Of a DNA stretch of 64,000 bases, positions 45,955 to 57,185 are shown piece after piece. How positions within the stretch are numbered: the stretch's first letter is position 1; every line of letters begins with the position of its first letter. This DNA is from Trichodelitschia bisporula. Its lineage: Eukaryota > Ascomycota > Dothideomycetes > Phaeotrichales > Phaeotrichaceae. A program made the translations under genes and the position numbers. The notes under the pieces were generated by a model. It had not been told where the DNA came from, made no database searches, and worked only from the letters and a program-made list of their open reading frames with translations. The stretch is taken from positions 628,999 to 692,998 of the forward strand of contig ML996700.1 in the NCBI GenBank assembly GCA_010356995.1, given 5' to 3'.

Positions 45955-48326
45955 CTAGAGCTCCGCCTTCGTCGTATCGAGCTCCGTATTGGTGCTTTCA
46001 AGCGTCGTCTTGGTAGCTCCAAGCTCTGTCTTCGTCGCCTCAAGCTGAGCCTCAAGCTGGCCCTTGACACGGCCGTATCCCGCCTGTAAGTCCGCAAGCC
46101 TGCCCTCAAGCTCGGCTTTCAGCGCCTCAATCGCCGCCGTATGGTCGGCAATGAGCTTCTCCTCAACAGCCTTGAACGCCGCCTCCTGATCACGAAGCTT
46201 GGCCTCATACTCTTCCTTTGTGGAATCGTTGTCATCGTCGGACTGGTCACATTTCTCCTCGGGCTGATCGCATTCCTCCTCGGGCTGATCGCATTCCTCT
46301 TCGGACCGATCGCTTTCATACTCGGAATGATCGCTTTCAGGCTCGGGCATACTATCTGCATCCGCTATCAGCATCGACATACACCGAGTAATCCGGAGAC
46401 CAATACCTGCGCAGAGATGGACATAGAGTCTACCCCGGATTTCACGGTTCAAAGCCCGGCGAGTGGTATCTCTCTCGGGTTTCGAGAAGTGGTTCGTACG
46501 GCCTAATTCAATATGAATGCGCAGGCCACGGTTGCCTGGAGCAAGAGTCTTGATGTAACCCATGGATCCGTCGGAGGTGAAATCGGCCCGTGACTCAAAG
46601 GCAAGTTTTCTTAAATATTTCAGTTTGCTGATAGACTTTAATGTGCCATCGTTAAACATGGATCCCCAGATGAGTAGCTCCTCCAGAAGCGGAAGGTTTG
46701 TAGCGATCGCTTCGATCATCTCGTTGGAAAAGTACTTTGAAATGCGCTGGAGGCTCAATTCTCGGAGTTGAGTGAGCTGGCAAACTGCGTGCGTGAACAC
46801 TTTATCTTTATGGCCATCCACTTTTAGAGGGTTGCTAGTAAGCGAGAGGCGTTGGAGAGAGGTTTGATTTGCCAAACCGTCAAACAGCAATGGCAAGTCG
46901 CAGTTCTCCAGCTGGTGGTCGAGGAGGCGTATGGCTTCCTCTTCTAAGACTGGTGCAACCATCGCGGAAGTGCAGCCCTGGTCACATAAATGAAGGGTAC
47001 TGAGATTACTGCACTTCTACAGCCAGGACGTGATCTCTACGCAGGTACTCGATAAGTCTTCGCAGTATTGGGGCCAGAAGTGGAGGCTAAGTTGAAGAGC
47101 TCTCGGAGTCGTGCAGCCCGTGAGATGCTTGAGGGCGGGAAACGTTTCGGAACGGACCACTAATTCTAGTTCCCGTAGAGACTCTTTGTGAAGGGCCAAA
47201 GCAGGGAAGCTCTGAGTCCCCAAACTTGTGGGCGCGATCAGTGAACGGAAGCGGTTCTCTGGAAGGGCCGCAAGTAACTGAGCCAAGTTTTTGTCCAGAA
47301 CTGGAGAATGACTAGAGAGGTTAGCTGGTCGTCTTATCGATGATGGAACAGAAAACGGGGCTTCGGATGCGAGATAACGGGGACCACCACGTCTACCGCA
47401 GCCGCAGCCGTAGCTTATACTCACTATTTGGGCAAGATCAGCGCCTCCAGTTTCGGGCAGAACTTGCCAATGATGGCCGGTATCCTCTCATCATCCAAGG
47501 AGCTGTCGTCACAAACTTGAATCTCACGCAGATTTGGCAGTTGGGGGAGCCAGGTGACAAGATATTCGGCTTTGACTGCATCGCGTTAATCTCCCAGGCG
47601 ACAGGGAATGAAAATATATTTACCCTGGCTAGGCACCCACAAACATTCCAATATAGGACATGCTTGCATCACTGCTACTGCGAGTTAGCTAAGTGAAGGA
47701 CTCGCGCTAGAACAGTCATTGGAGGCTCACATTCGCCAACGGCCCTAAGGACCATTGTGACGTCGTAATACGGCTTGAGGAAAGGGATTGGGCCTTCGAT
47801 GTTCCTCGCATATGGGAGAGATCACCGGAGAAAAGGTCTCTAACTATCGTTAATGCGGCCACAACTCAAAATGAACGGCTTGAAAATACCTGGATATCGA
47901 TGTTCCTTGAAATCCATAGCCGTGAAGCATATGCGCGAGACTGTCCCGATTGAGAGTTGTGATGTGTTTAGAATACGGGAACATCGTCTTCCCCATGCTC
48001 GAGAGAACAATGGACCGCCAAAGGATGGCCCATTTCTGGACGATCTAGGGCTTCTTGCGACGCAAGGCCCAAGACTTTCTGTCATCCCGGTGAAGTGGCG
48101 AGAGATGGTGGGCGCTGATAATAGTGAGCCGATGACTAGCGACTAACGGGGTGCTCTTTTGCAGTCTTCAACGTACCGATAGAGATACTTCGTAGTAGCA
48201 AGTGCCCAGCCCCGTGAGACGCAGCAGCATTTGAAGAGCGTGTTGAAATACTGCCTTTCCGACAGAACTTCGTACAGGACAAAGACAACGTCTAGAGACA
48301 AAGACAACGCCTAGAGGCAAAGACAT
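45955..48326 (-). pseudogene. Decayed F-box/LRR protein gene with acidic coiled-coil tail
   Basis: Reading on the minus strand, an F-box-like start (LDVVFVLYEVLSERQYFNTL, 48.17-48.33 kb) is followed by a KWAILWRSIVLSSMG segment (about 48.05 kb), leucine-rich parts (WLPQLPNLREIQV, 47.4-47.6 kb; about 47.02-47.29 kb) and a long final part (45955-46962) with leucine-rich repeats (SLQRLSLTSNPL, LRELSLQRISKYF). The family match is to the copies at 52.3-55.3 kb. Two lesions are visible. A 19-bp tandem duplication at 48286-48323 throws the F-box out of frame from the ATG at 48326, and a TAG at 47017-47019 stands where the copies suggest Gln in WLxxC. Past the usual family end the ORF continues into an acidic repeat (EECDQPEEECDQ) and a heptad coiled coil. 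It could still yield a shorter protein from 46962. F-box proteins normally recruit substrates to SCF ubiquitin ligases. Confidence 0.7.
48286..48323 (-). repeat. 19-bp tandem duplication at the F-box start
   Basis: Units 48305-48323 and 48286-48304 differ at two positions and follow directly after the putative start codon. One unit fewer would keep the F-box frame. Confidence 0.7.
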
Positions 48327-48777
48327 GTCGAATTGATGCCGAAAAGGATCGGCGAGTCAAGCTACCTATGTGCAGTGCTACCCCGTGGGCAGAGGATATG
48401 GCGAAGAAAGGAAGTGATAGAAGCGGTGGAGAGGTGATTGTAGGATTTTGCGAGTGACAACAGAAATGTTCGCTGATTAAATACGGTGACGCTGAAGGCA
48501 GTAGAGACGTGTCGTCTCTGGAGGACATGTTGGTGAGTCAATGGTGACGCGCGGCCAGTGATGAGGCTCGGGTCCTACTGGCAACTCTTTCGAAGGTACC
48601 TAATGCATAAGCTCATTTAGCGTACCTAGTTATATTCCAGAGATAAAAACGTCTGGATAGCCTCGTTTGCTCTAGGGCAGGACGCGTCTTCGTCGCGGCT
48701 TACACTTCCCCGATGCCCCGCCCTGACCCCTTCTCCGCTCAGGCAACAGCTCCAACAAACTGCCAACGCCTCTGAGA
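48327..48777. promoter_or_regulatory. Divergent upstream region of the F-box gene and RAD9
   Basis: These 451 bp lie between divergent starts. They are expected to contain the RAD9 promoter. I looked for an MCB-type ACGCGT cell-cycle box and saw none. Confidence 0.4.
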
Positions 48778-50360
48778 ATGGTAAAGCTAACCTTCACTCT
48801 GACCCCCGACGCCTCGGCAAGGCTGCACGACGCATTGTCCTGTCTGGGCAAATTCGGGGATTCAGTATCTTTTGAGGCTCGTAAGGATCAAGTACGACCC
48901 CAAATGTTTTTGTCCCTTTGCTCTTCGTTGACCGTCAATGCCAGCTGGTCTTGAGTACCCTGAACTCATCGAAGTCCGCGTATGCGTCTTTCAAACTTGA
49001 GCTCGGATTCTTCTCTGCATTCGACTTTGCATCGGATGTCGGGCAAGATGGAAGATTCACATGTTCCATCATGGTTAAGGTACGGGTATTGACCGTCCTT
49101 TGCGAGCGCACTGTCCCTGAATAGAGGAGTAGGCATTGTTGTCGGTGTTCAAGTCTCGCGCAGCAGAAGCACGCGGAAAGAATGCCGGCATCGAAAAGTG
49201 CGAAGTAGCAGTTCAAGAAACACCGGAGGAGGCAGAGTGCCGATTCATCGTCAAGATGATCTGTGAGCATGGTGCGGGTCCTCCCTCCCACCACTTTTGT
49301 CCCATTAACAATGCTCTAGGGGTCACGAAGACCTACAAGCTGACCTACGAACCTGTTGCCGTCGTACACGCCTTGTTTGACAGGAATCTAGCCACGAATC
49401 GATGGGTCATCCAATCCTCATTTCTCAAGGAATTTGCAGATTATTTCAGCCCAAAAGCTGAGCAACTTGACATATATGCCGAAGACGGCAAGGCCACCTT
49501 CATCAGCTTTACTGAAAAAGTAATGAAGAGCAAAAGCGGTATGGAAGGGGTGTGATCAATATATATGGCTACTAACGGAGGACAGAAGTTCTTAAGCATC
49601 CGCTGAAAACCGCAGTGTCAGTTAACTTATCCGACTTCGATCACTTTTCAGCGCAGGAGCAGCTCCATATCGTCATTAGCGTTAAGGATTTCCGCTCCGC
49701 AGTCATGCACGCCGACACCATGAACGCTTCCGTGAGCGCATTCTATTCAAGTCCCGGACGTCCCCTCCAGTTAGCCTATGAGAAGGACAGCCTCCAGTGC
49801 CAGATGACCTTGATGACAGCAGGCGACTATATCGGACCGACGGAGTCAGACGTACCATCCGCCGCCTCAACGCGCCCACAAACCAGAGGCCAGTCCTTCT
49901 CGGCGAGTGACTCACGGAGTGAGCGCCAGAATGACATGCCACCTCCGCGGCCTTCTAACCAAGCCATTCGAAAGGGGTTGCGCGGGCTGGGGCGCAACGA
50001 AAGTAGCGGCCAGGCCGCGAGCACACGACGGGTCAGCCAGGAGTCCGATTCTCTTTTTGTCCCACTTGAAGAATCTGATCGCAGGTGGGATCCGCCGGAC
50101 TATGAGAAAGTGGAGACGCTTGGCTGGGATGCTACTGCTGACAATGTACGTTTCGCTCGGTCTTACAGGCTTGACTGATGAATTGGAGGAAAATGAACCC
50201 CATCCGACCTTCCGAGATAGCAGGATTCCATCGGCTACCGATCTTAACAGTAACGAAATGCTGGAAGGTCTACCGCCGACTCAGCGGATCTCGCAGGTAC
50301 GTATCTTGTTGGGTGGAATCATTTTGTCTGACCGTTTCCTAGATCAAAGGAATCTGGTAG
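48778..50360 (+). CDS. RAD9: DNA damage checkpoint clamp subunit Rad9 (9-1-1 complex)
   Basis: Seven exons, 48778-48891, 48945-49079, 49133-49271, 49320-49538, 49586-50145, 50189-50296 and 50343-50360, give 430 residues. All introns are 43-53 nt and all phases agree. Residues 1 to about 260 match the PCNA-like Rad9 fold (MVKLTFTLTPDA at the start, LNSSKSAYASF, KLTYEP.AVVHALFD, HLxTAVSVNLxDFDHF-like block). A disordered Ser-rich phospho-tail follows (about 270-430), ending PPTQRISQIKGIW, as is common in filamentous fungal Rad9. Rad9 forms the sliding clamp with Hus1 and Rad1 that activates ATR/Mec1 signalling in the nucleus. The last intron-containing end is unusual, since the final exon encodes five residues plus stop. 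It is convergent with ATS1/KTI13, 146 bp apart. Confidence 0.93.
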
Positions 50361-50506
50361 TAAGAGGTTAGCGAGTGGCCACGAAAGGATCGTGGACTGG
50401 GAAGACAGAGGCACAGTAGCAAGACATCATTCCATTGTCTGTAATGCGAAGGGTGCCAGCTGACGACAAGCACAGAGCTGGATGTATTGGATGCACTTTT
50501 AACGTC

Positions 50507-51544
50507 TCATTCAATTGTTATCCAGCTTGTAGCACACCCGGCAAAGACGTTCTTGACCTTGGCTCCTGACATCAAAGTGTTCCAATCTCCCATGTCATCC
50601 CAGTCCTCCATCCCGCAATTGCCGTGCTCGCCCCATCCCCAGGCGATAACCCTGCCATCCTCAGTGGCCGCAATAACGTGCTCGCTCCCAGCTGCAAACT
50701 GTGTGATTTTAGGAAGATTGAGTGGAGAGAGCTGATGGAAGTTATCTCTACCCCAAGATATCAACTCTCCCGATTCAAGCAGAACGTAAATGGCCCCCCA
50801 GCCGGCCCCAATATCTTTCCAACCTGCGACCCTTGGTGGACAACGGGAGACCAGTGACCACTTGTCGGAGCCGAAGACTGCATGATTGCCTTCCACAGGC
50901 TCGCCTACGATGTACGTGAAGTCTCTACCACACACAGCGCGAGTAGCCCGGAAGGAAATGCCCTCGATCTTGCGCGGAGACCAGCAATTCACTGCAGGAT
51001 GACCTAGTTGCCCCTTGCGCCCCGAGCCCCAACCGTAGACTTCGCCATTTGACAAAACAGCAACGCAGTGGCTCATCCCTGCGGCAATGTGAACAACAGC
51101 CGTACCGGGGGGAGGAAAGTTAGGTATCCTTGAAGGTCCGGTACTCAGTGAAATGGCAGGACCGAGGCCGAGTTCGCCTTTGTTGCCAGTACCGAAACTG
51201 ACAACTCCTCCGTCGTCTCCGCGAGCGAGTATCGTTGCTTCCCAAGTTGCCGCACAGCCTACGAGCGGACATGATTCTGCGAAGCAAAACCAAGAGGGAC
51301 TCCCGAGGGTGTGGTCGAATATACACCTGCCATCACCACTTTGACCGCATGCATATATCTTGGTTTGCTCAGACTTGGAAAGAGCTAGTGTGTGGTTACC
51401 CCCGGCGACAATTATCCATTCGGAAGGGTCTTCGCCAGCGGGCAGATGCGTCACGCCTATCGGCTTGAACCTATCGTCCTTATGTCCGAGACCAAGTTGC
51501 CCGGAGCCATTTGATCCCAGTGCATAAAGCCCCCTCAGTTCCAT
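50507..51544 (-). CDS. ATS1: RCC1-repeat protein ATS1/KTI13
   Basis: A 345-residue intronless RCC1-like beta-propeller. RCC1 repeats are visible from the start (LYALGSNGSGQLGLGH, GGNHTLAL, VVSFGTGNKGELGLG, AAGMSHCVAVLSNGEVYGWGSGRKGQLG). The C-terminus WGWGEHGNCG...VFAGCATSWI matches the signature end of yeast Ats1/Kti13, and the length (yeast 333) agrees. Kti13 pairs with Kti11/Dph3 to support electron transfer in diphthamide synthesis on eEF2 and Elongator-dependent tRNA wobble modification. It is separate from the nucleotide exchange factor RCC1, which is larger. The start at 51544 (MELRGLYALGSNG) begins directly at the first blade, as in yeast. Confidence 0.9.
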   Translation of the reverse strand: MELRGLYALGSNGSGQLGLGHKDDRFKPIGVTHLPAGEDPSEWIIVAGGNHTLALSKSEQTKIYACGQSGDGRCIFDHTLGSPSWFCFAESCPLVGCAATWEATILARGDDGGVVSFGTGNKGELGLGPAISLSTGPSRIPNFPPPGTAVVHIAAGMSHCVAVLSNGEVYGWGSGRKGQLGHPAVNCWSPRKIEGISFRATRAVCGRDFTYIVGEPVEGNHAVFGSDKWSLVSRCPPRVAGWKDIGAGWGAIYVLLESGELISWGRDNFHQLSPLNLPKITQFAAGSEHVIAATEDGRVIAWGWGEHGNCGMEDWDDMGDWNTLMSGAKVKNVFAGCATSWITIE

Positions 51545-52260
51545 CTTGTGTCTGATTTGAATTCCGGCTTTCTGAGGACGGATGAGATGGGGATTCTAGC
51601 GTTGCGTAGCGTGACGGTGATCGTGATTTCACCTGTGGTGCAAGGCCGTTGATAATGTAACCTTAATGGAAGCTTGTAAATGCTGTGAGGTGGACGTAGT
51701 GTTGCCAGCTAAACTTGATGGCCGATTTTGTCGGTGGGGGCGAAGACTGAGTATTTATACCGGCGTCGGTGTGCGATCTCTGAGTGAGGAATGGAGCATG
51801 ATAGCAGCACGTGACTGCTACACCAAGACCTCGCGTCCAGGCGCACAGACCACACACGTAGATAGATCTGGGAGCAGAGCTTTCTCTCCTCTCTCTCCCT
51901 TGACATCATCAGTTCGCTCATTCACGTTTCGCTTTCTCTCATGCGAGTGACAACCTATGTTGCATGGTGTGGTTGATGATGTTGTGTTTGACATCTGATT
52001 TTGATGGGGCGACCAGGGGGGGAGGGTGCGTATGGAAGGTGTGTATGGAAAGTTTTGAGGTGTGTGTGCAATGGTACCCGGGCCGGTTGGCACCAGTATT
52101 GGGAGGTATGACTGACGATATTAGAAGGAGGCCTTGGGTATTGTTTGTGTCTACTAGTTCTAGGTAGAGGCGCCCGCTTTACGAACTGTTGGAGACTTGC
52201 GCCGCATTCATAATCTCGTACTTCCACTTAAGTAATCCATCGCTTAAATCTATTTCAGAT
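51545..52260. other. Intergenic region upstream of ATS1 and of the F-box copies
   Basis: These 716 bp contain no supported gene. The left side holds the ATS1 promoter. Confidence 0.4.
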
Positions 52261-53700
52261 ATGTTTTCTCCCGAGATCGTGCTCATAATATGCGAAGTGC
52301 TCAGTAAAAGAGATGAGTTTAACTCTCTCTTCACCTGCTGTCAAGTATCGCGCAAGTGGGAAAGACCGGCAGTTATATACCTGTACCAGTACGTTAAAGA
52401 CCCCAAACAAGGTATACTGTTAGTTCCTAGTTATCAGCTCACCATGAGGCTAGCATCTGTCATCGTTTGCCTGGTCATGAAGGCACCCCTCGCCATAGGC
52501 ATGGCGCGACGAAACGGGCCCTCCTCTGGAGGTCCGTTATTTTGTCAGCTATGGGATGCACGAGATACCCATATGCAGCGTTCATCAGAACACTCTATAT
52601 AGGCCGTCTCGAGGAAATACTTCATATTGACGAATTTCAAGCCTTGCTGACTAAGTTTGTTCCAGGTTATGCATTTTGAGACAGTCCTATTAATTGTATT
52701 AGGGACTTTGACTTGGACAAGCTCTCGGCCATGGACCCTCCACTGCTACTGGGTTGCAATACAGAGGAGATTAGCAAGTATCTCATCGATAGTAAGACTC
52801 TAACAGTTATTTAAACGCGTGTTATACAGCTAGCTAACTCATAGTAGCAGTTATCACGGCGAGCCCCATGCTACAAAGCCTGAAAGTACCTGAAGGAGGT
52901 AAGTCTATTCCCATTTTCTATCGCCTGGAGACTAATATAATAGTGGGGCCGAACTTCTCATACACTGACTTACCAAGCTGCGGAACCTCCGTTCACTAGA
53001 GGTTGTAAATGCCGACTCCATAAGCGAGCAGGGCATAATCTGTCGACACACCCCGAAACTTAAGGCGCTCGCTATGGGAATGGTACGTATAAACTACGAG
53101 CTCAATTTCTGTTCCATCAATCTTAGCACGATTAGCTAACCTCTCTAGGCGTTCGCACGGTTTAGACAAAAACGTGGCGAGGGTGATTGAAAACCTGCCG
53201 AAGAATCAGATACTGTCGTTTACCTCATGGGGTGCTTCGCGCTTGGTAGATCACACCCTCCCCACGCTAGGGAAACATAGCCAAACGCTAGGCGAGCTAC
53301 GGCTCTGTATTGATAAGGACACATTCAGCGCTCTGAGCCTTCTACGAGGGTGCACTACCCTCAGGTCCATCGCAATTTAGGCCCCATGGCCTTCAAGAAC
53401 ACATTGCGCCAGAGCTCTCTCGACGACCCTTACAGAGCTCACAAAATGGCTTACAGATTGCCATACTCTCAAAACGCTGGGCTTGCATGGAGACTGTTTT
53501 TCGTTTGAGATGCTTCAGGACGTCCTAAACAGAAAACAATTCGTCTACGTCACCTGGAGGCACACTACCTACGAACACCGTTTCGGTCGGACTGGTTACC
53601 GGGTCAGACCTTATTACGGAGAATTCTCTTAAGTCTTTAAGTAGGCTAAAACATTTGAAAAGGGTGTTCGTTGATTCCTGTAAGCGTTTCTGCGAGCGTT
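52261..53700 (+). pseudogene. F-box/LRR gene copy A, decayed
   Basis: The ATG at 52261 opens an F-box (MFSPEIVLIICEVLSKRDEF, then FTCCQVSRKWERPAVIYLYQ). A second exon (about 52515-52670) encodes KRALLWRSVILSAMG and RTLYIGRLEEILH. Further exon-like pieces carry LLLGCNTEEISKYLIDS (about 52.75 kb), SPMLQSLKVPEG (about 52.88 kb), LRNLRSLEVVNADSIS (about 53.0 kb), NLPKNQILSFTSWG (about 53.2 kb) and LTELTKWLTDCHTLKTLGL (about 53.44 kb). A TAG follows RSIAI at about 53378-53380 inside an otherwise continuing conserved stretch, and the normal C-terminal LRRs are replaced by unrelated sequence after 53.65 kb. Intron sequence (GTTATTTAAACGCG) is shared with copy B. Confidence 0.65.
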
Positions 53701-53959
53701 CCTATAAGCGTTGATTGTGCACGCGAATCGGTCAAAATGTACCTAAGTGTGTGGATTCGTGGTCATTGTTACGGGACCCTCACCGGCACGTGCCAATCAC
53801 ATGGTAGCCGCTCACATTACGATTGCCTTCAGTGATCGCTCATGGTTTCCACACACAGTCAGTGTGGATCGGCAGGATCCCCCAAGGCTCCTGCCATGAG
53901 CTGAGGCGTTGGAGGGTATCTATATCGTAGCATTGTTGACCTGCAAACCCCAACGCAAG

Positions 53960-55273
53960 TTTGTTGCAGCTGAACTACAACCTCTCAAAAGGTCTGTACA
54001 GTGCCCCAGTGACAGCCATGCATCTTAAGATAGTCCTGTTAACAATTTTTAGGTACTTCTCCCGGGCTGAGCTCGCGGATTTAGGCCTTCCACGCCGTAC
54101 GATCAAGGATTGCTGGCAACAACCGATCAGTACCGTAAGCCTGTTACCCGAGGTGAGCCTCTAGCGGTTATTTAAACGCGAGTTATTCCAGTTAGCTAAG
54201 CTCCCCAACCTCCGTTCATTGGAGGTTGCGAGCGGCGACTCCTTAGGGAGCGAGGGGGCAAATCTGCCAAAGCATTCCCAAGCTCGAGAAATTAATCATA
54301 TCCGGGTGGTGTGTATGAGCTACGAGCTTAATTGCTGTTCTATCGATAAGAGCACCACCTGCTGACCTCTCTAGGAGTTTTACCACCGCGGACAAAGATC
54401 TAGCAAGTATCTTCTCAGCCCTCCCCAAGAACCGGCCGTGCTCTCTTACGTCATGGGCGGGACGTAAGCCTGGCACCTCAAAGCCTTCCTGCCGTCACCC
54501 TACATGGTGAATCTCTAGGGGCACTACAATTGGATATTGATCGCAGGAGCTTTCACGCTCTGAGCCACCTGAAAGATTGTACCGCTCTAAGGACCGTCTT
54601 CATCCGGGCCCTCTTTCCTTCGTGATTGGAAAACAACGAAGCGCTCACAACGCTCACCGAGATTTCGTCCTGGCTTCAACAATGCCAGTCTCCAGATACT
54701 AGGTTCAAGCGGCGATGTCTTTTCGTACGAGATGGTTACACCCATCTTAAAGGAGATGAAATACACCTCCTTGAACTTACTCCTGAGTCCTGCCGGGGGG
54801 CATTTTGGTCGGACGGGTTGCTGTATCAGACCTCTCTACGAAGCCTCGCCCTCAAGGGTCTCAAGCGCCAATCCCTCAATCATGAAGAGAGCTAGATTCT
54901 TGCGGATCTAGTTAGTCAGCTCTCGCAGCTGCGAGAGCTGCGACTAGAAATCGAAACCCAGTTTTCGGACAAGCACATTGAAAGGCTGGCCATCAATCTC
55001 CCGTCTCTCGAGAAGTTACATACTGGTGGGCACGGGCTCACAGATCAAGCGCTGATGTCCTTAAGTACGCTAAATTACTTAAAGCGGGTGAGTGTTGAGG
55101 GCTCCCGCTTTACCTTTAAGGCGCTCATGGCCTACATTTTGAGCCTCGGCCCGATGAACAACGGCATGAGCATGACTATTGTACTAATGCATGACGATGC
55201 CTTGACAAGGAAGGAAAGTCGGGCCCTTCGTGAGGCGTTACATGATGCCGTTAACGGCCACATGTCCTTGTAG
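53960..55273 (+). pseudogene. F-box/LRR gene copy B, truncated and decayed
   Basis: This copy lacks the F-box exon. Family matches begin at about 54168 with the shared intron sequence, then LPNLRSLEVASGDSL (about 54.21 kb), a LSHLKDCTALRTVFIRALF block (about 54.57 kb), LTEISSWLQQCQSP (54.66 kb), LYQTSLRSLALKGL (54.83 kb), LSQLRELRLEIETQF (54.92 kb), NLPSLEKLHTGGHGL and a normal-looking C-terminus ending HDAVNGHMSL at 55273. Stops interrupt it, for example near 54363 and 54893. Together with copy A it forms a tandem pair in the same orientation. Confidence 0.65.
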
Positions 55274-55435
55274 GTCGGGAACGAATTTGTACACACTCTT
55301 TTCTTTGTCTCACTCTTACGTTCACCCCCTCACATGCAACTAATGAGAACCCGGCAAGTCTCGCACGACGATAACAGGGACTGCATACCGTAATTATGTA
55401 TCGCGGCGTCGAGAACTGAAGTCAAAATGGCGTTG

Positions 55436-55580
55436 GGCGCGAGCCCGAGCCTACGGTAAGCGCGAGCGTGAGACATACCGGCGTTAGGCGCGAGCATAAG
55501 GGCGTTCGGTAGAACCCGAGCTCAAGCGGGGTAAGGGGGCCGCGATGAGCTAAATGCGAGCTTAGCATGAGGGCGACATT
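55436..55580. repeat. Degenerate GCGCGAGC(C/A)-rich low-complexity repeat
   Basis: Recurring (g)gcgcgagc, gcgagcgtgag and ccgagc(c/t) units directly precede the solo LTR. No fixed period could be set by eye. Confidence 0.5.
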
Positions 55581-55590
55581 GAGATGAATG

Positions 55591-55798
55591 TGTCACGGTA
55601 TGACACCCGGTTTCTGTTGCTCCATGGGCTCGCACCATCACCGGGGTTGTATGGGGCTTGGCGCTGTGCCAAGCCGCCACACTCACACTCGTATACCAGG
55701 CCTACTTACCCGCAGTCCCTGACATCTTTACTCCGTAGCTTTACAATCTACGTCCTACCCACATCTTGATCGTGCATGCGTGATTGTTGACGGTGACA
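55591..55798. mobile_element. Solo LTR, copy 2 (208 bp)
   Basis: The repeat begins TGTCAC, ends GTGACA and is flanked by a perfect 5-bp direct repeat GAATG (55586-55590 and 55799-55803). It is the same family and orientation as the copy at 20390-20595. No internal retroelement sequence adjoins it. Confidence 0.87.
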
Positions 55799-55963
55799 GA
55801 ATGCGGGCTTGGTAGAAGCACGAGACAGAGCTTACGTAGTAGCATAAAGGCTCAGCATGGGACAAAGCAAGATCACGTCACAAGGCACAATACGAACAGG
55901 ACGAGAGGAACAATAAGATATTAATCCACATAGGGAAGCAATCAGTGAAATCAACAAGAGGAG

Positions 55964-56048
55964 ACGTATGAGCCTGAGAAACGCATAAGCGTAGGAAACG
56001 TATGAGTGCGGGAGACGAGTAAGCGTAGGAGACGAGACAGTACGAAGG
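55964..56048. repeat. 17-bp degenerate minisatellite, about five units
   Basis: Units follow the pattern ACG(T/C/A)A(T/G)(G/A)AG(C/T)G(T)(A/G)GGA(A/G), such as ACGCATAAGCGTAGGAA and ACGAGTAAGCGTAGGAG. The array fades on both sides. Confidence 0.65.
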
Positions 56049-56456
56049 CGTGAGCAAGGAGGCAAGTGTGAAAGCGCAGGTGGTCAAGATGAAAGTGACA
56101 AGAGAGTAAGGGAGAGTAGTAGGCGAGGGGGTTCATACGGATGCAGATCCCTCTGTCACAACATCAACACCCCTAACCGGGGCACACTGGGCTCCCACAC
56201 CCATCCCCACACGAGAGCAATCCAGTCATCTTGCTGTTCATTTCTCGCCGTGGTGTCCTTACCGTACCGTACGGTGGGGGGGCGTGCGCGGGTAGTACTC
56301 TGCTGGCACGTGGCTGGTGTGGCTGATAGGAGTGGTTGATCTTAGGAACAACGTTATTCCGGGGCCGTGCATAATCCCTGCCCCGGCACACGCTCGCCAA
56401 AATCGACGCTCATCAAAACCATTAAGCCTCAACCCAACCGCCAACGTACGTCAACC

Positions 56457-57185
56457 ATGGCTTCGACTCAGAGCGTCCAATGCGTGAGTATTGCACTTAT
56501 GGAACGAATACGAATGAATCGCTGACAATTTGCTACAGTTCGGCAAGAAGAAGACTGCTACGGGTATGTTTCCATTTTGTCTTCATGAAAAATGCCTGCG
56601 CTAACAAATGGATTGTAGCCGTCGCCCACTGCAAGGTACAACCCGCATACACACTCAGAATTGCAAAACAGCTCGCTCATAGTTTGTCAAATAGGCTGGC
56701 AAGGGCTTGGTCAAGGTCAACGGCAAGCCGCTCTACCTCGTCCAGCCTGAGATCCTCCGGTTCAAGGTTTACGAGCCCATCCTGATCCTCGGCCTCGATA
56801 AGTTCGGTACGCACGCGCAGCACAGAATCCGCAGTGGAATACACGGCTTACAGTTTATAGCGAACGTTGACATCCGTGTGCGCGTCTCCGGTGGTGGTCA
56901 CACTTCGCAGATCTACGCGATCCGCCAGGCGATTGCCAAGTCCATCGTACGTTCCTCGACCGGGCAGAGGGCTTTAACCTCGTATACTGTATATCGGAAC
57001 CGAGACTGACATTCGGCCAGATTGCCTACTACCAGAAGTTCGTCGACGAGCACGCCAAGAACCTGCTCAAGCAGGCGCTTGTGCAGTACGACCGGACCCT
57101 GTTGGTTGCGGACAACCGCCGGACTGAGCCGAAGAAGTTTGGCGGTCCGGGTGCGCGTGCGAGATACCAAAAGTCTTACCGTTAA
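56457..57185 (+). CDS. RPS16: Small-subunit ribosomal protein uS9 (RPS16)
   Basis: Six exons, 56457-56483, 56539-56563, 56619-56635, 56695-56806, 56861-56946 and 57021-57185, give 143 residues, exactly the length of yeast Rps16. The protein reads [27 protein letters not shown] at the start. It carries [43 protein letters not shown] and the invariant end [17 protein letters not shown], whose terminal arginine contacts P-site tRNA. Five introns of 54-74 nt in a 432-nt coding sequence include three in the first 70 coding bases, with exons of 27, 25 and 17 nt. Early clustered introns are usual for fungal ribosomal protein genes. Confidence 0.97.

Larger units (their letters stand above)
55274..56456. 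other. Intergenic region with solo LTR and minisatellite-like repeats
   Basis: These 1,183 bp contain no gene. They hold a GCGAGC-rich degenerate repeat (about 55440-55580), a solo LTR (55591-55798), a 17-bp minisatellite (55964-56048) and the RPS16 promoter. Confidence 0.6.
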
